Source: Cryptomeria japonica (lineage: Eukaryota > Streptophyta > Pinopsida > Cupressales > Cupressaceae). Taken from it: DNA of 64,000 nt. Of the stretch, positions 26,024 through 37,959 are shown piece after piece. The notes below the pieces were generated by a model, which was given only the letters and a program-made list of their open reading frames with translations, searched no databases and was not told the DNA's origin. The stretch spans positions 185,853,770-185,917,769 of the forward strand of contig NC_081406.1 of the NCBI RefSeq assembly GCF_030272615.1. The letters run 5' to 3'. The position numbers and the translations under genes are program-made. Positions within the stretch are counted from its first letter, which is position 1, and each line of letters opens with the position of its first letter.

Positions 26024-26324
26024 TGATAAATACCTTAATCTTCCTGATAGGTTTGGATGCTTGAAAGAACTTGCTTCACTTCTCGCTATGGATGCCTTCA
26101 CTCGGCTTTTTCGTGCTCTTTGAAAGTTTGAATGCTCGACGAATGAAAAAGAGGGAAAAAAACTGATTTATAATGTCTTTTCCTTCAACAACCACAATAA
26201 ATGCCTATCGGTTAAGTGTAACTTAACAAATCTACCAATAAAGAAGAAGTTCATTTTCTCACCATAAACCGAGGGTAAACTTGCATGATTTTCAATTTGT
26301 TGCAATACCCCCAAGGGTTACTTT

Positions 26325-26898
26325 TCAGTTGGATGAAGAATCTCTTGCCGGTGGAGTAATACTCTGTTCTACCGGTGAAGGAATAGTCTCATCAACCTTA
26401 TGATCTCTCTTTCTAATCAATTGTCTTGAAAATTCTTGCGTTACCTCATCTACCTTCTCTTTGCCTTTCAAACTGGGATCCTTTATTATTTGTCGGTGAA
26501 GTCTTGCTTCTACCAAATTTTGCAATATGTCCAATCTTGTTACAAGCATAACAAGTCACATTGTTATTTTGAATAGTCTTTCCATATCCTATGCCAGTTT
26601 GCGTTCTACATTGATTAGATAAGTGTCCAAATCTTCCAAAAACATAACATCTTACATTCATTCTGCAATTTTCTGAATTATGACCAATTTTGTTGCATTT
26701 GGAACATTGACCGGTGGGTGTATTATTGTTTTGATTGTTTCTAGATCTACACTGATTTTCTCTATGACCATACTTGTTATAATTAAAGCATTTCCCATTA
26801 AATTTGTAGGCATTAGGTTGTCTTACTGGTTTACTATGATCATGATTGTTTGCAATACCAGAACTTTCACCAACTTCAAATCCAAGTCCATTCATGTC
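26325..26898 (-). pseudogene. Family Y zinc-knuckle gag, 3' part (Y2)
   Basis: Nucleocapsid-like protein with five CCHC-type knuckles. CFNYNKYGHRENQC has Cys2 changed to Tyr; CSKCNKIGHNSENC is intact; CYVFGRFGHLSNQC has Cys2 changed to Phe; CYACNKIGHIAKFG has lost its last Cys. The first knuckle follows a Gly/Glu/Ser stretch (GLGFEVGESSG) equivalent to GLGFSGHEEGESS in family X. The N-terminal coiled coil, primer site and 5' LTR of this copy are absent because another Y LTR begins at 26899. No protease motif follows the array. Confidence 0.7.
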
Positions 26899-27613
26899 TG
26901 TTAGGATTCCCAAAGATACTGAGAGGGGGGGTGAATCAATATCTTGTCGGTGAACAGATTTTCTTATCTTATTAGACAATTTGCATTCCAAAATAGTGTA
27001 CCAATAAAAAAGAATTAATGCAGTAAATAAGAACAATAAACACAACATAGAAAGCACAACACAACACAATAATTTAATGAGGAAACCTAGTGTGGGAAAA
27101 ACATCGGTGGGATTTGTGACCCATAATGTTCACTCACTGGCCAATAAATGAATATTACTTACAATAGGGGCCTGCACATGCAGGAAGGCCAACTGCCTAA
27201 AGCTCACTGCTTAAGTACAAAAGAGAAGTCTCACTGAATTACAAAAATGGATGATTTCAACATCTACTATGCCAGGGTCAGTACCGGTTTAAGCTCATAC
27301 AACTTCCATAAACCTTATTCCAAAAATCTACCTTAATATGTTTGCATCTACCTATACATATGCACATGGTCCTATAAGATCTCATACTTATATATGAGTC
27401 CTATTACAATTTGGCTTGTCGGCTTTACAAAAATATTTTACAATTAAATACAAAATATAATAAACAAAATTTTGTCGGCTGGGGTGTCGGTAATCATCTT
27501 TGTTGTTGCCGGTGTCGGTGCATGTGTCTGTCAGTGCCATAGGATTGTAAGGTTGCCATCAATGACAATACCTTCAATCACCTACAATTTTTTATTGGAG
27601 TGTGCATTTGCCA
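26899..27613 (-). mobile_element. Family Y 3' LTR (element Y3)
   Basis: Begins TGTTAGGATTCCCAAAGATACTGAGAGG and ends ATTTGCCA. Sequence to its right (27614 on) matches the 3' interior of family Y, so this is the 3' LTR of a second minus-strand element inserted in, or joined to, the gag of Y2. The antisense polypurine tract usually found beside it is missing. Confidence 0.7.
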
Positions 27614-27997
27614 ACACTCGTGAGAAAAAGCCAAAATTATTTTGTCCAGAAAGTGTTGTCCAAAAATCAAAACTATGTTACCAAAACTGTATGCTCCCCC
27701 TGAGCAGATGATATTTTGTGTCATTCATTTATCATCCTACTACTCCTTACTCCTTTTTATCATCCTCTACTACTTCCCCTTTGCAATCAATGACAAAGGT
27801 TGTCAATTAATGTCAATTGAGTGTAGTTCCTATCAAGATGCCTATAACCGGTGGGTTACAATCTGATATAGATCCGCTAATGCAAAATTTAAGTTGTTAC
27901 TTAGCCTCTCACTTTCCTTTAGTGCTTCTTCTGTCCTTTGGATGGTACCAGTGAGTATGCGCATTTTCTCTTCCGATGTCTTAAGTCTAGGAACAAG
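27614..27997 (-). mobile_element. Family Y3 interior, piece 1 (3' end)
   Basis: Aligns with 22420-22790 of Y2 and holds the antisense end of the second gene, for example GCATTTTCTCTTCCGATGTC. It is cut at 27997 by the gypsy element; the sequence resumes at 46734. Confidence 0.7.
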
Positions 27998-29037
27998 TGC
28001 AATACCCTAAAAATGGTCATCTAAACCATGAGCCCCTAATCTCAACAACATCACCAAGGTCCTAAACAAAGGCAATTAAATAAATCTTGAGCACACAATT
28101 AATTCTAAAATCATCAAATATCACATGGCAAAATTAATCAACCAATATTAATTAAACATTTATTTAATTAATTAAATCAATCCAAGTAAAATATTTTAAA
28201 CAATTATCTTATTTATTTTCTTAAATATCTTAGCATATTTAATTAAATAAATCAATTTGCCATCAAATCATCAAAAAGAGGAATTAATTTAATTAAATAA
28301 ATCAATTGAGCACAAATCTTCAAAAATGGAAATAAATCAAAAAATAAATTAATTGGAAAGAAAAAATTAAAAATTTGAGAAAAGAAATCAATTGGAGATA
28401 ATCTTGAAAAACAAATTAAAAATTGATGAATAATCTCAAAGAAAGCAATTAAAACAATTAAATCCCAAAATTGAATGAAATAGAGAATAAATCAGTTTTT
28501 TCTGATTTTATCTTAATTTTAGTTCAATTCCCTTTAAAACTGAGAAAAGCATCCAATCACATCAATTCACCTGGATTGTGCTTCCTCTTGGAAAATCTTG
28601 ACTGCTCATCATCATTTGATCTTAGCCGTTGGTTTCTTTCTGAATTTTCTATAAATTCAAGCTCATCTCTCATTCAAAAAATCCTGGAGGCTGGAGAATA
28701 TATTGTTATTATACTATTTTTGCTCTAGGTTCATTGAGAATATTGCATACATATTTAGATCATTTATCTCATTTATTGCTTAAATCTTGTTAGATTAATC
28801 TCACATCCATCTATCATTAATATCATGCTCATATAGATTAAAATCCTTCATCTTGATGTTGTCTAGTCACTGGTATTGCTTATAATCTGAGAGCAAACTT
28901 ATACTCGCATATTTTAGAAGGCAATGGGTCGATTTGTTATTGTTTTCATATTCATGTTTATATCTGTTTAACCATGCGTGTAATGACTTGATTGAAGTGT
29001 TGTGCTTACAGATATAGGTCCACTTTTCACACACACA
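27998..29037 (+). mobile_element. 5' LTR of the gypsy element
   Basis: TGCAATACCC to CACACACA, 1,040 bp. It aligns base for base with 45690-46728. No coding content. Confidence 0.9.
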
Positions 29038-29041
29038 TTTC

Positions 29042-29059
29042 TGGCACCCACCGTGGGGC
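29042..29059 (+). other. Primer binding site of the gypsy element
   Basis: TGGCACCCACCGTGGGGC lies four bases after the LTR end and starts with the TGG that pairs with a tRNA CCA tail. The form resembles the TGGCGCCCACC-type site of plant Tat elements. I have not assigned the tRNA. Confidence 0.7.
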
Positions 29060-29133
29060 AAAAACTACTTTTTCAGTCTCAAAATCATCATTTTTTATCC
29101 TACAGGTTTCGTCCATACAGTCTCTATGAAATA

Positions 29134-29397
29134 TTGTACGAGCTATTTCACTGCATCGTACGATATTATATTGACACCTACAATTTTTCGTATGAAACAA
29201 GATCATATCCTTTAAATTGTCGTATGAATCAAGATTGTCATTCATACGACATACTGATTCTTTTATACTCTATCATTCTATGCTAATTCCTAACTCGTAC
29301 CACATACTGCTTGTTCTATCTTTTGTCATTCTGTGCTGATTTATAACTCGTACAATAAAGATTTATGTCATTCTACTTTATGAAGATTGTCGTACAA
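29134..29397. repeat. TCGTACGA-type motif cluster, leader part 1
   Basis: Variants at 29134 (TTGTACGA), 29156 (TCGTACGA), 29188 and 29220 (TCGTATGA), 29242 (TCATACGA), 29295 (TCGTACCA), 29348 and 29390 (TCGTACAA). Spacing is irregular. Confidence 0.8.
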
Positions 29398-30561
29398 TTT
29401 TTCTAATAGATTAAAAACAGACTACCTTTTAGGATTTTTTTTGGATTAAATTTTGATTATGCTAATGCTAACCCTGAACTGTTTTCTGTCTGCCTAATAT
29501 TTTCACAACCTAACCAGTTTCTTGCAGGACATTTGTCAAAGAATTTATCGACCAAACATATGCCTGTCAAAGAAAAGAAAAAAAACAACATGACTACTGA
29601 TGCGTTGTTTTTGCAGGTTGCCTAAGGAGAAACCAATCAAACATTGTGTATTCCTTAATTTTTCTAGGCACTTAACTTGCTATTTGGGTAAATGAACAAA
29701 TCTATCTTTTGTGTCTTTTTGAAAAATTCTGAGAGGTAGTAGAGTATGCTCTTGTCTTTCTAAGACAATCAGAAATCTAGACCCTTGAGGCTTTTTCTTT
29801 GTTTGAGATTTGTACATCTTTAGCAGGCCTGCCCTCCCCAAGAGCTAATAACTCTATAGCCTTTATGGCCGGTGAGAGGGGAACAATCTAAGTGGGAATG
29901 GCTAAATGCCAAGTACTCCAACCCACTATAAAATAAACGTGATTTGATGAAAATCAAGTCAATGACAGTGCTCGGGACTCTCCTTAGTACCTTCGGGTAT
30001 ATTAAACCTTGGTTTTCAAGGCTGGGAGACCTCTTAATTGAGTTTATACCTCGACGTGCCAAACAAAACCCTTACTCGATCCGATAAAATTAGAAGCTAC
30101 CCGATTCACCCATGAAAGGTTGATAATCTTTGTGCAAGAGAGATAGTAATTCTCCCAAGACACTTGCCATATTGTGCCCCCATTAGCGTTTGGAGTTGGC
30201 TAATATGGTGTTGAGAATCCATTGCGTGAGACTCAGCGGTCATATTCTAATTAGCTATTGGGTGTGTATCTAAGTCAGCAAGCAAAGGTTTTCTTCTCTA
30301 TGCCAACTTCCATAGGGTTTGCATGCTATGATTGGAGTTGCTATTCATACTGCGTTTTTTCTATGTTTTCATCCCCCAAACTGAAACTGGAATACTAAAA
30401 CTAGAGAACACAAATCAACAAACTCAGTGATCAAAACTCTGTCTGTGTCACAAACTAGTCTATCCTGGTCAGAAATCAGTCCACCTCAGAATTGGTCATG
30501 TTCAGTTGCCTTATCCAATCATTGAAAAACCCAGAATTTTTAGTCTTTGTTCTGTGAACAG

Positions 30562-30840
30562 TCGTACGAGTCTGGTAAATTGTCATCCTGTACCATATCC
30601 TATGTCATACGAGTCTTCTTATTTTTCATCCTAAGGTCAATCCTCTGTCATACAAGATCCAGCAGTCTATCATCTGAAGCTAAATCATGTGTCGTACGAG
30701 ACAAAACTGAACAAAATCATTTGTTGTCCGGGACCTACCCATTTGTCGTACAGTACTAGTTAGTAACTTGTACAAAACAGAACTGTTGTCATCCTAAACC
30801 TGTTATACTGTCGTACAGTTCTAGAAATATAGTTGTACGA
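30562..30840. repeat. TCGTACGA-type motif cluster, leader part 2
   Basis: Variants at 30562 and 30692 (TCGTACGA), 30605 (TCATACGA), 30648 (TCATACAA), 30746 and 30811 (TCGTACAG), 30768 (TTGTACAA) and 30833 (TTGTACGA). Most are flanked by GTC or GAGTC. Confidence 0.8.
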
Positions 30841-31178
30841 GTCTCTGATTCTGTCAATCTAGAATAGTCAAAACCTATCCAAAATAATTTTATAGCGAGC
30901 CCAAAACTGGTTATCATCTTCTTGAGCATAAAACAACCTTGATAGTGTACCTCTGTCGTTGCATTGCACAATTTTGTCAATCATCTTTAAGCTAGTTCAA
31001 ACAAACATCTTACGAAACCTAAGATAACTTAGATAACGTCTTACATAGGATAGATCATTCCTGAAACCAGACCAGATCTTAAGTTACTTCCCTCAAATCA
31101 CTATGTTAAATGAACTACTAGCTACAATTTGATCTTGACTTCTGCAACACATCTTGCTCTCGGTCCTGTCGGTTACAA

Positions 31179-32760
31179 ATGCTTGTTCAAACCAGACACT
31201 CATGCAATAAAATAGACAAAGAGAAAGAAACACCCTCCTCACTTAATGAGAATCCATTCTTCACAGGAAACCTCTTTCAAAGTAAACCATCCTCGTCGCA
31301 AATACCAGTTTATGACATACCAATATTTGGCCAGCCCAAATCTCACACCATGTCTGGAGAAAGGCAAGAATGAGAAGCTAGTAAATGAGATACTCATAAT
31401 GATTTCAATAATCATGCCACTGACAATGATTCCTCAACTGAATTAGAGCTCCCTGAACCTCTTGAAGAAGAAATACTTAAGTTTCAGAATGATAAAGAGT
31501 TCTGGAAAATAATGAAGGTCATCATGGCTAGAGAAAAAGAAGACTATTTCCTAGAATTGGCCAAGCAAGGTGCCAAACTCCCTACCGGTTATAATGTGGA
31601 GACCCTCATTTCTAAAGAAGAAGAAACACCATAGGAAAAATAAGCAAACAAATGCAAGCATTACAAACTATGGTCACAAGAATAGAAGATAGAGATAAAA
31701 TGCCAAAACAATACTCTCTAGACACAATATGCCCATTCCCATTTGACAAAAACCTTTACATGTCTCCATTTCCTTCATGTGTCGAGATCCCAAAATTTGA
31801 CAAATATGATGGTACCTCAGACCCTCAAGATCATGTCAGAGAGTTTTGTGCCACCTGTATGGAGTTCATGCACAATCAAACGTATCTCATGTGTCTTTTC
31901 CCAAGAATTTTAGGGGGTCAAGCAATGGAATGGTTTGGAAGCCTACCCAAAGGGATAAAAACTTTTGAAGAACTAATCCAACTATTTCTGCAAAAATACT
32001 CGTACAACATTCATCACCTAGTCACCATGATAGAGCTTTGCAATACCAGACAAAAGACAGGAGAACCCTTCCTCACTTCAACAATGGAGAAAGATGTTCT
32101 CTAGATATTCACGGACTATCCCAGATCTTGAGAAAATGGATATCTTTGTCAACAACTTAGTCCCTAAACTGAAGTATAGTGTCCAAATGCAAGTACACCC
32201 CTCATTCAACAAAATGGTAGATAACACCCTCAGAATGGAAGACGTGCTTATCAAAAAGGGAGATATCTCACTTTGGAAAGAAACACAACAAGGCTCTAGC
32301 TCTAAAGAAAAGAGCAAATACTGGAAATATGGAAAAGATAGCAACAAGAACATTGTTAATGATGGAGTGGTAGATACTGTCCAAACAAAAACAAAATCCA
32401 CAATATTTAACTTGGCCAGTGGCATGCAAGCACTCAAGGCAGCTAAAACTAAAACAAATAATCCCCCAAAGAAAACAAGAGAATGGTTTAAAGACAAACC
32501 TTGGGTCTCAAAGCCTAAGCGTGATTTTACTCCTCTAGATGAGTCATATGAATCAGCTTTCAAAACCTTATTGGAAAATAATTTGATAACATTACCAGAC
32601 AATTCTAGACCATATGACCCAGAAATTAGACCCAAGTGGTGGAGAGAAAACGAATACTATGACTACCATCGAAACAAAGGGCATAACATAAACAACTGCA
32701 TGAAACTCTGACATGAAATCCAAGATCTCATTGACACAGGCAAGATCATTGTTGGAAATC
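31179..32760 (+). pseudogene. Gypsy gag
   Basis: Structural capsid protein. A frame opening at 31179 runs through an acidic N-terminus (LELPEPLEEEILKF near 31450). The gag core follows at about 31770-32100 (IPKFDKYDGTSDPQDHV and AMEWFGSLPKGIKTFEEL), the retrotransposon gag (PF03732) pattern. A frameshift near 32080-32094 moves the rest to another frame (IFVNNLVPKLKYSVQMQVHP). Near 32650 is a degenerate knuckle, YYDYHRNKGHNINNC, whose first Cys is Tyr, then a stop at 32709-32711. Stops at 31371 and 31632 also break the N-terminus. It directly precedes the protease, as in a single gag-pol polyprotein. Confidence 0.85.
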
Positions 32761-32762
32761 AC

Positions 32763-35720
32763 GTGACAAATGCTAATCAGAAGGCCTTTAAAGATCCCTT
32801 ACCAACGTATGAACAAGGAGATTCCTCAAAATCCAAAGGAGGAGCTAGAGTCAATTATACCTATAGTAGCAATGATAACGTGATCAACATGATTGAATCT
32901 GTTCACACTGAACATTGCAATGTGATCATAGTCCAAGATCACCAAAATCAAGCACAAACCGCTAATGTTGTGACTCGCGCTCAAAGGAAAATTACACTCC
33001 CAGGAGCTAATTCCTCAATGTTTGATCAAACAACATCAAATCTACCAAATAGACAAACAGACACGATCGTGGCCAAATCAAAACAACTAGCTTCATCATC
33101 TTCACCTAGTTATAGTATTGTCGAACAATTGAAGAGAACCAATGCTCAAATCTCCATTTTGGAATTGCTTAAGATCTCTTGTGCTCATAGAGAGGTCCTA
33201 GACAAGGCTCTACTTACCACCAGTGTCCCTAAAGATTTAGATGTAGATCGGTTTCAATCTATGGTGGGTCACTTGACCTCACCTCATTACCTCACTTTCT
33301 ATGAAGAAGATGATAACTCACTGAGTCACTCGCATAACCAGCCATTACACATAGAAGCCATGATTCATAAACATCACGTTAAACGTGTTTTGATAGATGG
33401 AGGTGCTGGGTTGAATATTTGTACCTACAATCTATTGACATAGCTAGGATTCTCTGAAAATGTTATTGATCCAACAAAGAAGATAACAATCAAGGCTTAT
33501 GATGAAGAAGAAATAACTTCTAAGGGTCTAGTACTATTACCAATCAGAGTAGGACCCATGGAAAGAGATGTCATTTTTCAAGTCTTGGATCTTCCTTTTT
33601 CATACAACATCTTACTAGGTAGGCCATGGATTCATGACATGAAAGCAGTACCATCTACGTATCATCAATGCCTGAAATTTCCTCATAATGGAGTTGAAGT
33701 CAATATTTCCGCCAATGCAAGCTATACCTACAATGCGTTAATGCAAGGTGCTGATGCTTTTGTTCCTAACAATAGAGCAGCTTTTGTAGCTGAAAGTTCA
33801 GAATCTTTGTTGAGAGATTTAGAAAAGAAATTAAAAATCACAAACATTGGCATGGATGGCTACAAGATAGAGCCTATACTCTTACTAACGCCTCTTCCTC
33901 CATCACCAAGATAGTCGGGAAAACCATCAAAGGTTATGAAGCCACAAAATTCAGCTCCACAAGTCATTTATGATGGCACCTTTATACATTCCTCTACTTC
34001 TCTTGTAGGTGAAATAGAAGAGGATGATGTTCTCAAATCGCTCTTCAAAGAAGACAGTGCAAGCAAAGAAATACGACATTGTGAGATTTCTCTGACACAA
34101 TATGGTCCAAGATACAAGATGCTTGAATGCATGGGATATTCAAGTACTGGTCCTCTAGGCAAGCATCAACAAGGTATTGTTGAACCCATTCAGTTACAAA
34201 CTAAGTCTATCAATGATAAAGCTGGAGTGGGATATGATCCAAGAAGGCAATCAGATCAGAAGCACACGCCTCACTATCAGTGTAAGTGGAAGAAAAAGGT
34301 ACTACCTTTAACAATACAAGAAATCAATACTCAACAAACTCAGGAAGAGTGTGATGATGAACAAAAAGGATTGCCCACCCAAAAAGAGGAAATAGATGAT
34401 AGTCAAGATCCAGTTGTATCGGCTGTAATACCATAGGAAGTAGAAATCCTAGAGGATATGAGAGATGAAGTATATAGGATCAGAGATTTGTTTGCACCAC
34501 TAAAAGTTCCAGTCACATACACTGGCAGACAACTAACAGAGGATTCAGAAACTGATTCAAATGAGTATGAGTGGGGTCCAGACCATATTTCAGATATATT
34601 TACTATAGAAACCCTTGAAGAATCTAATGATATCATAGATGACGTACAAGAGCTGATATGCCTAAGAATGCAAAAGGAGATAGAAGAAATTAGACTAAGG
34701 AGACAAGAAGACTATGAACGATAGCTGGAGAAAGATCGGACACAAGCAATTCCTTCACCTACTAGCCCTTCTAATGAAATAAGACAAGTCAGGTATGAAA
34801 CTACACAAGAAGAACTAGAGGCTACAACAACAAAACTAGTCATCAGTCCAGAAGAAGTTGAATGGAACAGACGATAGGGATTAACAAAACCATCAAAGCT
34901 ATGTTCACAAGTGTGTCAAATACAAGCAATCAACGAACCAAATCACGAAGAGACTTGCAGCATCAAAGATGTGGGTGCTGATACTATATATACCTTTACT
35001 AAGCCAATTGAAGATGAGTCAGCAACTTCATCCTATGACTCTGATGACTTAGACAGGAGCTCTATTTATAACAACAACTATTCAACAACGCATTATGACT
35101 ACTTTGTCATGAATGATGAGATATTGTCTACTGTCACACCACGGTATGTAGTCCAGTCTGAAGTAGGTGACAATGCTAGAAGTAGGTTGGCTGGGTTAGG
35201 TCCAATAAATACTAACATGAATTTCGATAATCATGGCGTAACTCTTCCTGGTCTCAAGACACATATGCAAGGTAGTCTTCTAGAACTTGACTGGTTGGTC
35301 CGAAGTCATGATGATAGTATCGTGCACTCCCTTGAGCCTATTCCAACCTTATCTTTAATACATCCATAACTGATTGATTGTACTCTTTATAACCAACCCT
35401 TGAATGTCCCTACCTTTGCCAATGACTATACATTAGCCTACTATCTCAATGCAGTTGAACCCATGTGCTCTTCCACCAGCGAACATAATGAGAACATGAC
35501 TGAAGCAGATATCAAGTATCTTAATCGCAAAAATAAGAAAAATAAGAATAAAAGATCTGATGGCGAAAATCACATTGTGGTGGTGTCAGACTCTAAAAAA
35601 GAGAAAATAAAGGACGTACCTAAAGGTGAAAACCTCTTTGAGGCACTTGAAGGTGAGATACTTGATATACTTCCAAGTCACTTCCAGGAGAGATCTTCCA
35701 TATTGATTGAACCAACTTAG
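32763..35720 (+). pseudogene. Gypsy protease, G-patch and linker region
   Basis: Part of the pol polyprotein, in one frame with scattered stops (33441, 33912, 34434, 34722, 34875, 35367, 35718). The aspartic protease core VLIDGGAGLNICT is at about 33385-33425, and the flap/GRPWIH part at about 33560-33650. A G-patch (MLECMGYSSTGPLGKHQQG) at about 34104-34250 may bind RNA or helicase partners; such domains are known in this gypsy lineage. From 34450 to 35720 follows an acidic and lysine-rich linker without a known fold. The protease removes gag from pol in active relatives; this copy cannot be translated through. Confidence 0.8.
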
Positions 35721-35723
35721 CCA

Positions 35724-36775
35724 ATGAACATTGGGACTCAAGAGACACCACATATCATTCATTTAGCCCAATCACTCTCGGCAGAAGAATTAAAAGATTT
35801 CAGCAACCTTTTTCTAGAAAAGAAGATCAACTTCGCATGGACATACTCAGATATGCTAGGACTTGATCTTGATCTCATCATGCATCATCTCTCTATTACA
35901 CCAGGAGTTAAACCAGTCAAGCAAAAACTCTGAAAGATGCATCCCCATGTGGCACTGCTAGTCAAGGCTGAATTAGAGAAGTTGCTAAAAGTTGGGTTTA
36001 TCAGAGCTATAGATTATGCAGAATAGATATCAAATATAGTGCCTATATCAAAAGAAGACAAATCTATTAGAGTTTGCAAAGATTTTAGGGATCTCAACAA
36101 GGCATGTCCGAAAGATGATTTTTCATTGCCCAACATTGACATGATAGTAGATATGACTGCTGGATATGAGATGTATTCATTAATGGATGAATTCTTTGGT
36201 TACAATCAAATCAAGATAGCACCTGAAGATTAGGAAAAGACAGCGTTCACATGTGCATGGGGAACCTTCTGCTGGAATGTTATGCCATTTGGTCTAAAGA
36301 ACATGGGAGCAACTTACCAAAGAGTAGTAACCACTATCTTCCATGATATGATGCATAAAAACATGGAAGATTATGTTGATGACACTCTAGTAAAGACTAT
36401 GAAGAGATCTACGCATATTCAGGAACTCGGCCTCATACTAGATAGAATGGAAAGATTCAAGCTTTGATTAAATCCTAAAAAGTGTGCATTTGGAGTCACA
36501 TTAGGAAAATTGCTTGGTTACATAATTTCAAAAAAGGGAATTGAGGTTGATCCTGAAAAGGTCCAAGCTATAATGGACATGCCTCCACCCAAGAATATCA
36601 GCCAGATGAGAAGTCTACAAGACCGTCTTCAGTCCATAAGGTGTTTTATATCTTAGCTAGCTAAGAAGGCTCAACCATTCACGAAGGTATTAAGGAAATG
36701 GATTCAATACAACTAGGATAAAGATTGTGAATGACACTTACAACAGATCAAAGAATATCTCTCTAATCCATCCAT
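35724..36775 (+). pseudogene. Gypsy reverse transcriptase
   Basis: The RT copies element RNA into cDNA. It holds VCKDFRDLNKACPKDDFSLP (about 36070-36135), the first catalytic Asp in YSLMDEFFGYNQIKI (about 36175), MPFGLKNMGATYQR (about 36282) and the catalytic YVDD (about 36371-36382). Connection-domain text follows to about 36650 (KCAFGVT.GKLLGYIIS). Stops occur at about 35931, 36024, 36231, 36465 and 36654. The palm motifs are intact at residue level despite these breaks. It is flanked by the linker upstream and RNase H downstream in the same frame. Confidence 0.9.
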
Positions 36776-36779
36776 ATTA

Positions 36780-37720
36780 ATGCCACCGATTCAAGGTAAG
36801 CCACTAATCCTATACATATCAACTATAGATATTTCACTAGGGGCACTTCTAGCACAACAGGATGACAATAAAAAAGAACGAGCTATTTATTACATCAGTA
36901 GAACATTGGAGTCATATGAAATGAACTACACTATAATAGAGAAGGCATGCTTAGCATTGGTCTTTGCATCACAAAAATTAAGGCACTATATGTTGGCACA
37001 ATCTATTAAGCTAGTAGCTAATAGAGAAGGCATGCTTAGCATTGGTCTTTGCATCAAAAAAATTAAGGCACTATATGTTGGCACAGTCTATTAAGCTAGT
37101 AGCTAAGATTGATCCACTCAAATATCTTCTCAGTAAAGCAACGCTTACAGGAAGACTAGCTAAATGGGTCATGGTTCTGACTGAATTTGATATCAAATAT
37201 GTGGAACGTATAGCCATCAAAGGACAGGTTATTACAAACCAACTTGTTGATCCTCCACTTGAAGACAATCAACCTCTGCATATAGAGTTCCCAGATGAAT
37301 CGATCATGCACCTTACAGAACAATCATGGAAGATGTTCTTTGATGGGTCCTTCACTCAACATGGTTCTGGCACTGGGATACTTTTTATTACTCCCCAAAA
37401 GTACTCAATTCCAAAATCTTACAAGAATATCTTCCCTTGTATAAACAACATTGTAGAATATGAAGCTTTGGTAAACAGGATCAAGTTGGCCATCGAATGG
37501 AAGATTGTTGAATTACACATCTATGGATATTCACAACTCATCGTCAACCAAATCAATGACCTATATTAGACAAGAGATGAGAAACTGATGCCTTACAACA
37601 GGATGGTGGATGACCTCAAGAAATATTTTACCTCCATATCATTTCAGCAGATCCCCAGAATAACAAATAGAGCAGTAGATGCAATGGCCACTCTGGCATC
37701 TATACCACAACTATAGCAGT
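36780..37720 (+). pseudogene. Gypsy RNase H plus second (aRNH-type) RNase H
   Basis: The first RNase H/connection region runs from PPIQGKPLILYIS to the AREKACLALVFA-type block (about 36780-37090). An 85-bp tandem duplication here (36936-37020 and 37021-37105) adds one base modulo three and shifts the frame, so the rest reads in the next frame. A second RNase H begins at WKMFFDGSFTQHGSGTGIL (about 37330) and has NIVEYEAL with its Glu (about 37450). At 37528-37530 the expected Asp of the GDSQL motif reads Tyr. Dual RNase H is characteristic of the Tat lineage. The domain ends near AVDAMATLAS with stops on both sides. Confidence 0.8.
36936..37105 (+). repeat. 85-bp tandem duplication in RNase H
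   Basis: The text ATAGAGAAGGCATGCTTAGC...TTAAGCTAGTAGCTA occurs at 36936 and again at 37021, with about two differences. The 85-bp offset explains the frame change in pol. Confidence 0.9.
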
Positions 37721-37959
37721 CTAACTTTCATTTTGAATTCCTAGTGGAAGAGTTAGATTGCCTTGCCTATGATTCTTTCGAGTCCTAGGTAGTCTATTCT
37801 ATTATTGGACATGAGTCATCTCGTTATAGCCACATTTACTCTTACCTACATGACCAAGTTGTCCCTGCCAATCTTTCCTAAAATGAAAAATGGAACCTAA
37901 TTTGAAACGTGTCAAGGTACATCATCATCGCTAATTACCTATTTAGGTGAGGTTTAGAT

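Larger units (their letters stand above)
29060..31178 (+). other. Long gypsy leader
   Basis: About 2.1 kb of untranslated leader with no sustained frame. It contains two clusters of a TCGTACGA-type motif (29134-29397 and 30562-30840). Between them is more GC-rich text (29820-30130) that looks structured, such as CCTTCGGGTATATTAAACC and CGGTGAGAGGGG. Confidence 0.65.

Noticed and set aside
28471-28728. 85-codon frame repeated at 46162-46419
   Set aside because: The repetition is explained by its position in both LTRs of the gypsy element; LTRs of this kind are not coding and the frame shows no domain.
29820-30130. GC-richer segment in the gypsy leader considered as a structural RNA or captured rRNA
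   Set aside because: No tRNA cloverleaf or rRNA signature could be recognised; it reads as ordinary leader.
32078-32635. Minus-strand 185-codon frame opposite gag
   Set aside because: A shadow of the gypsy gag coding strand, with no recognisable domain.
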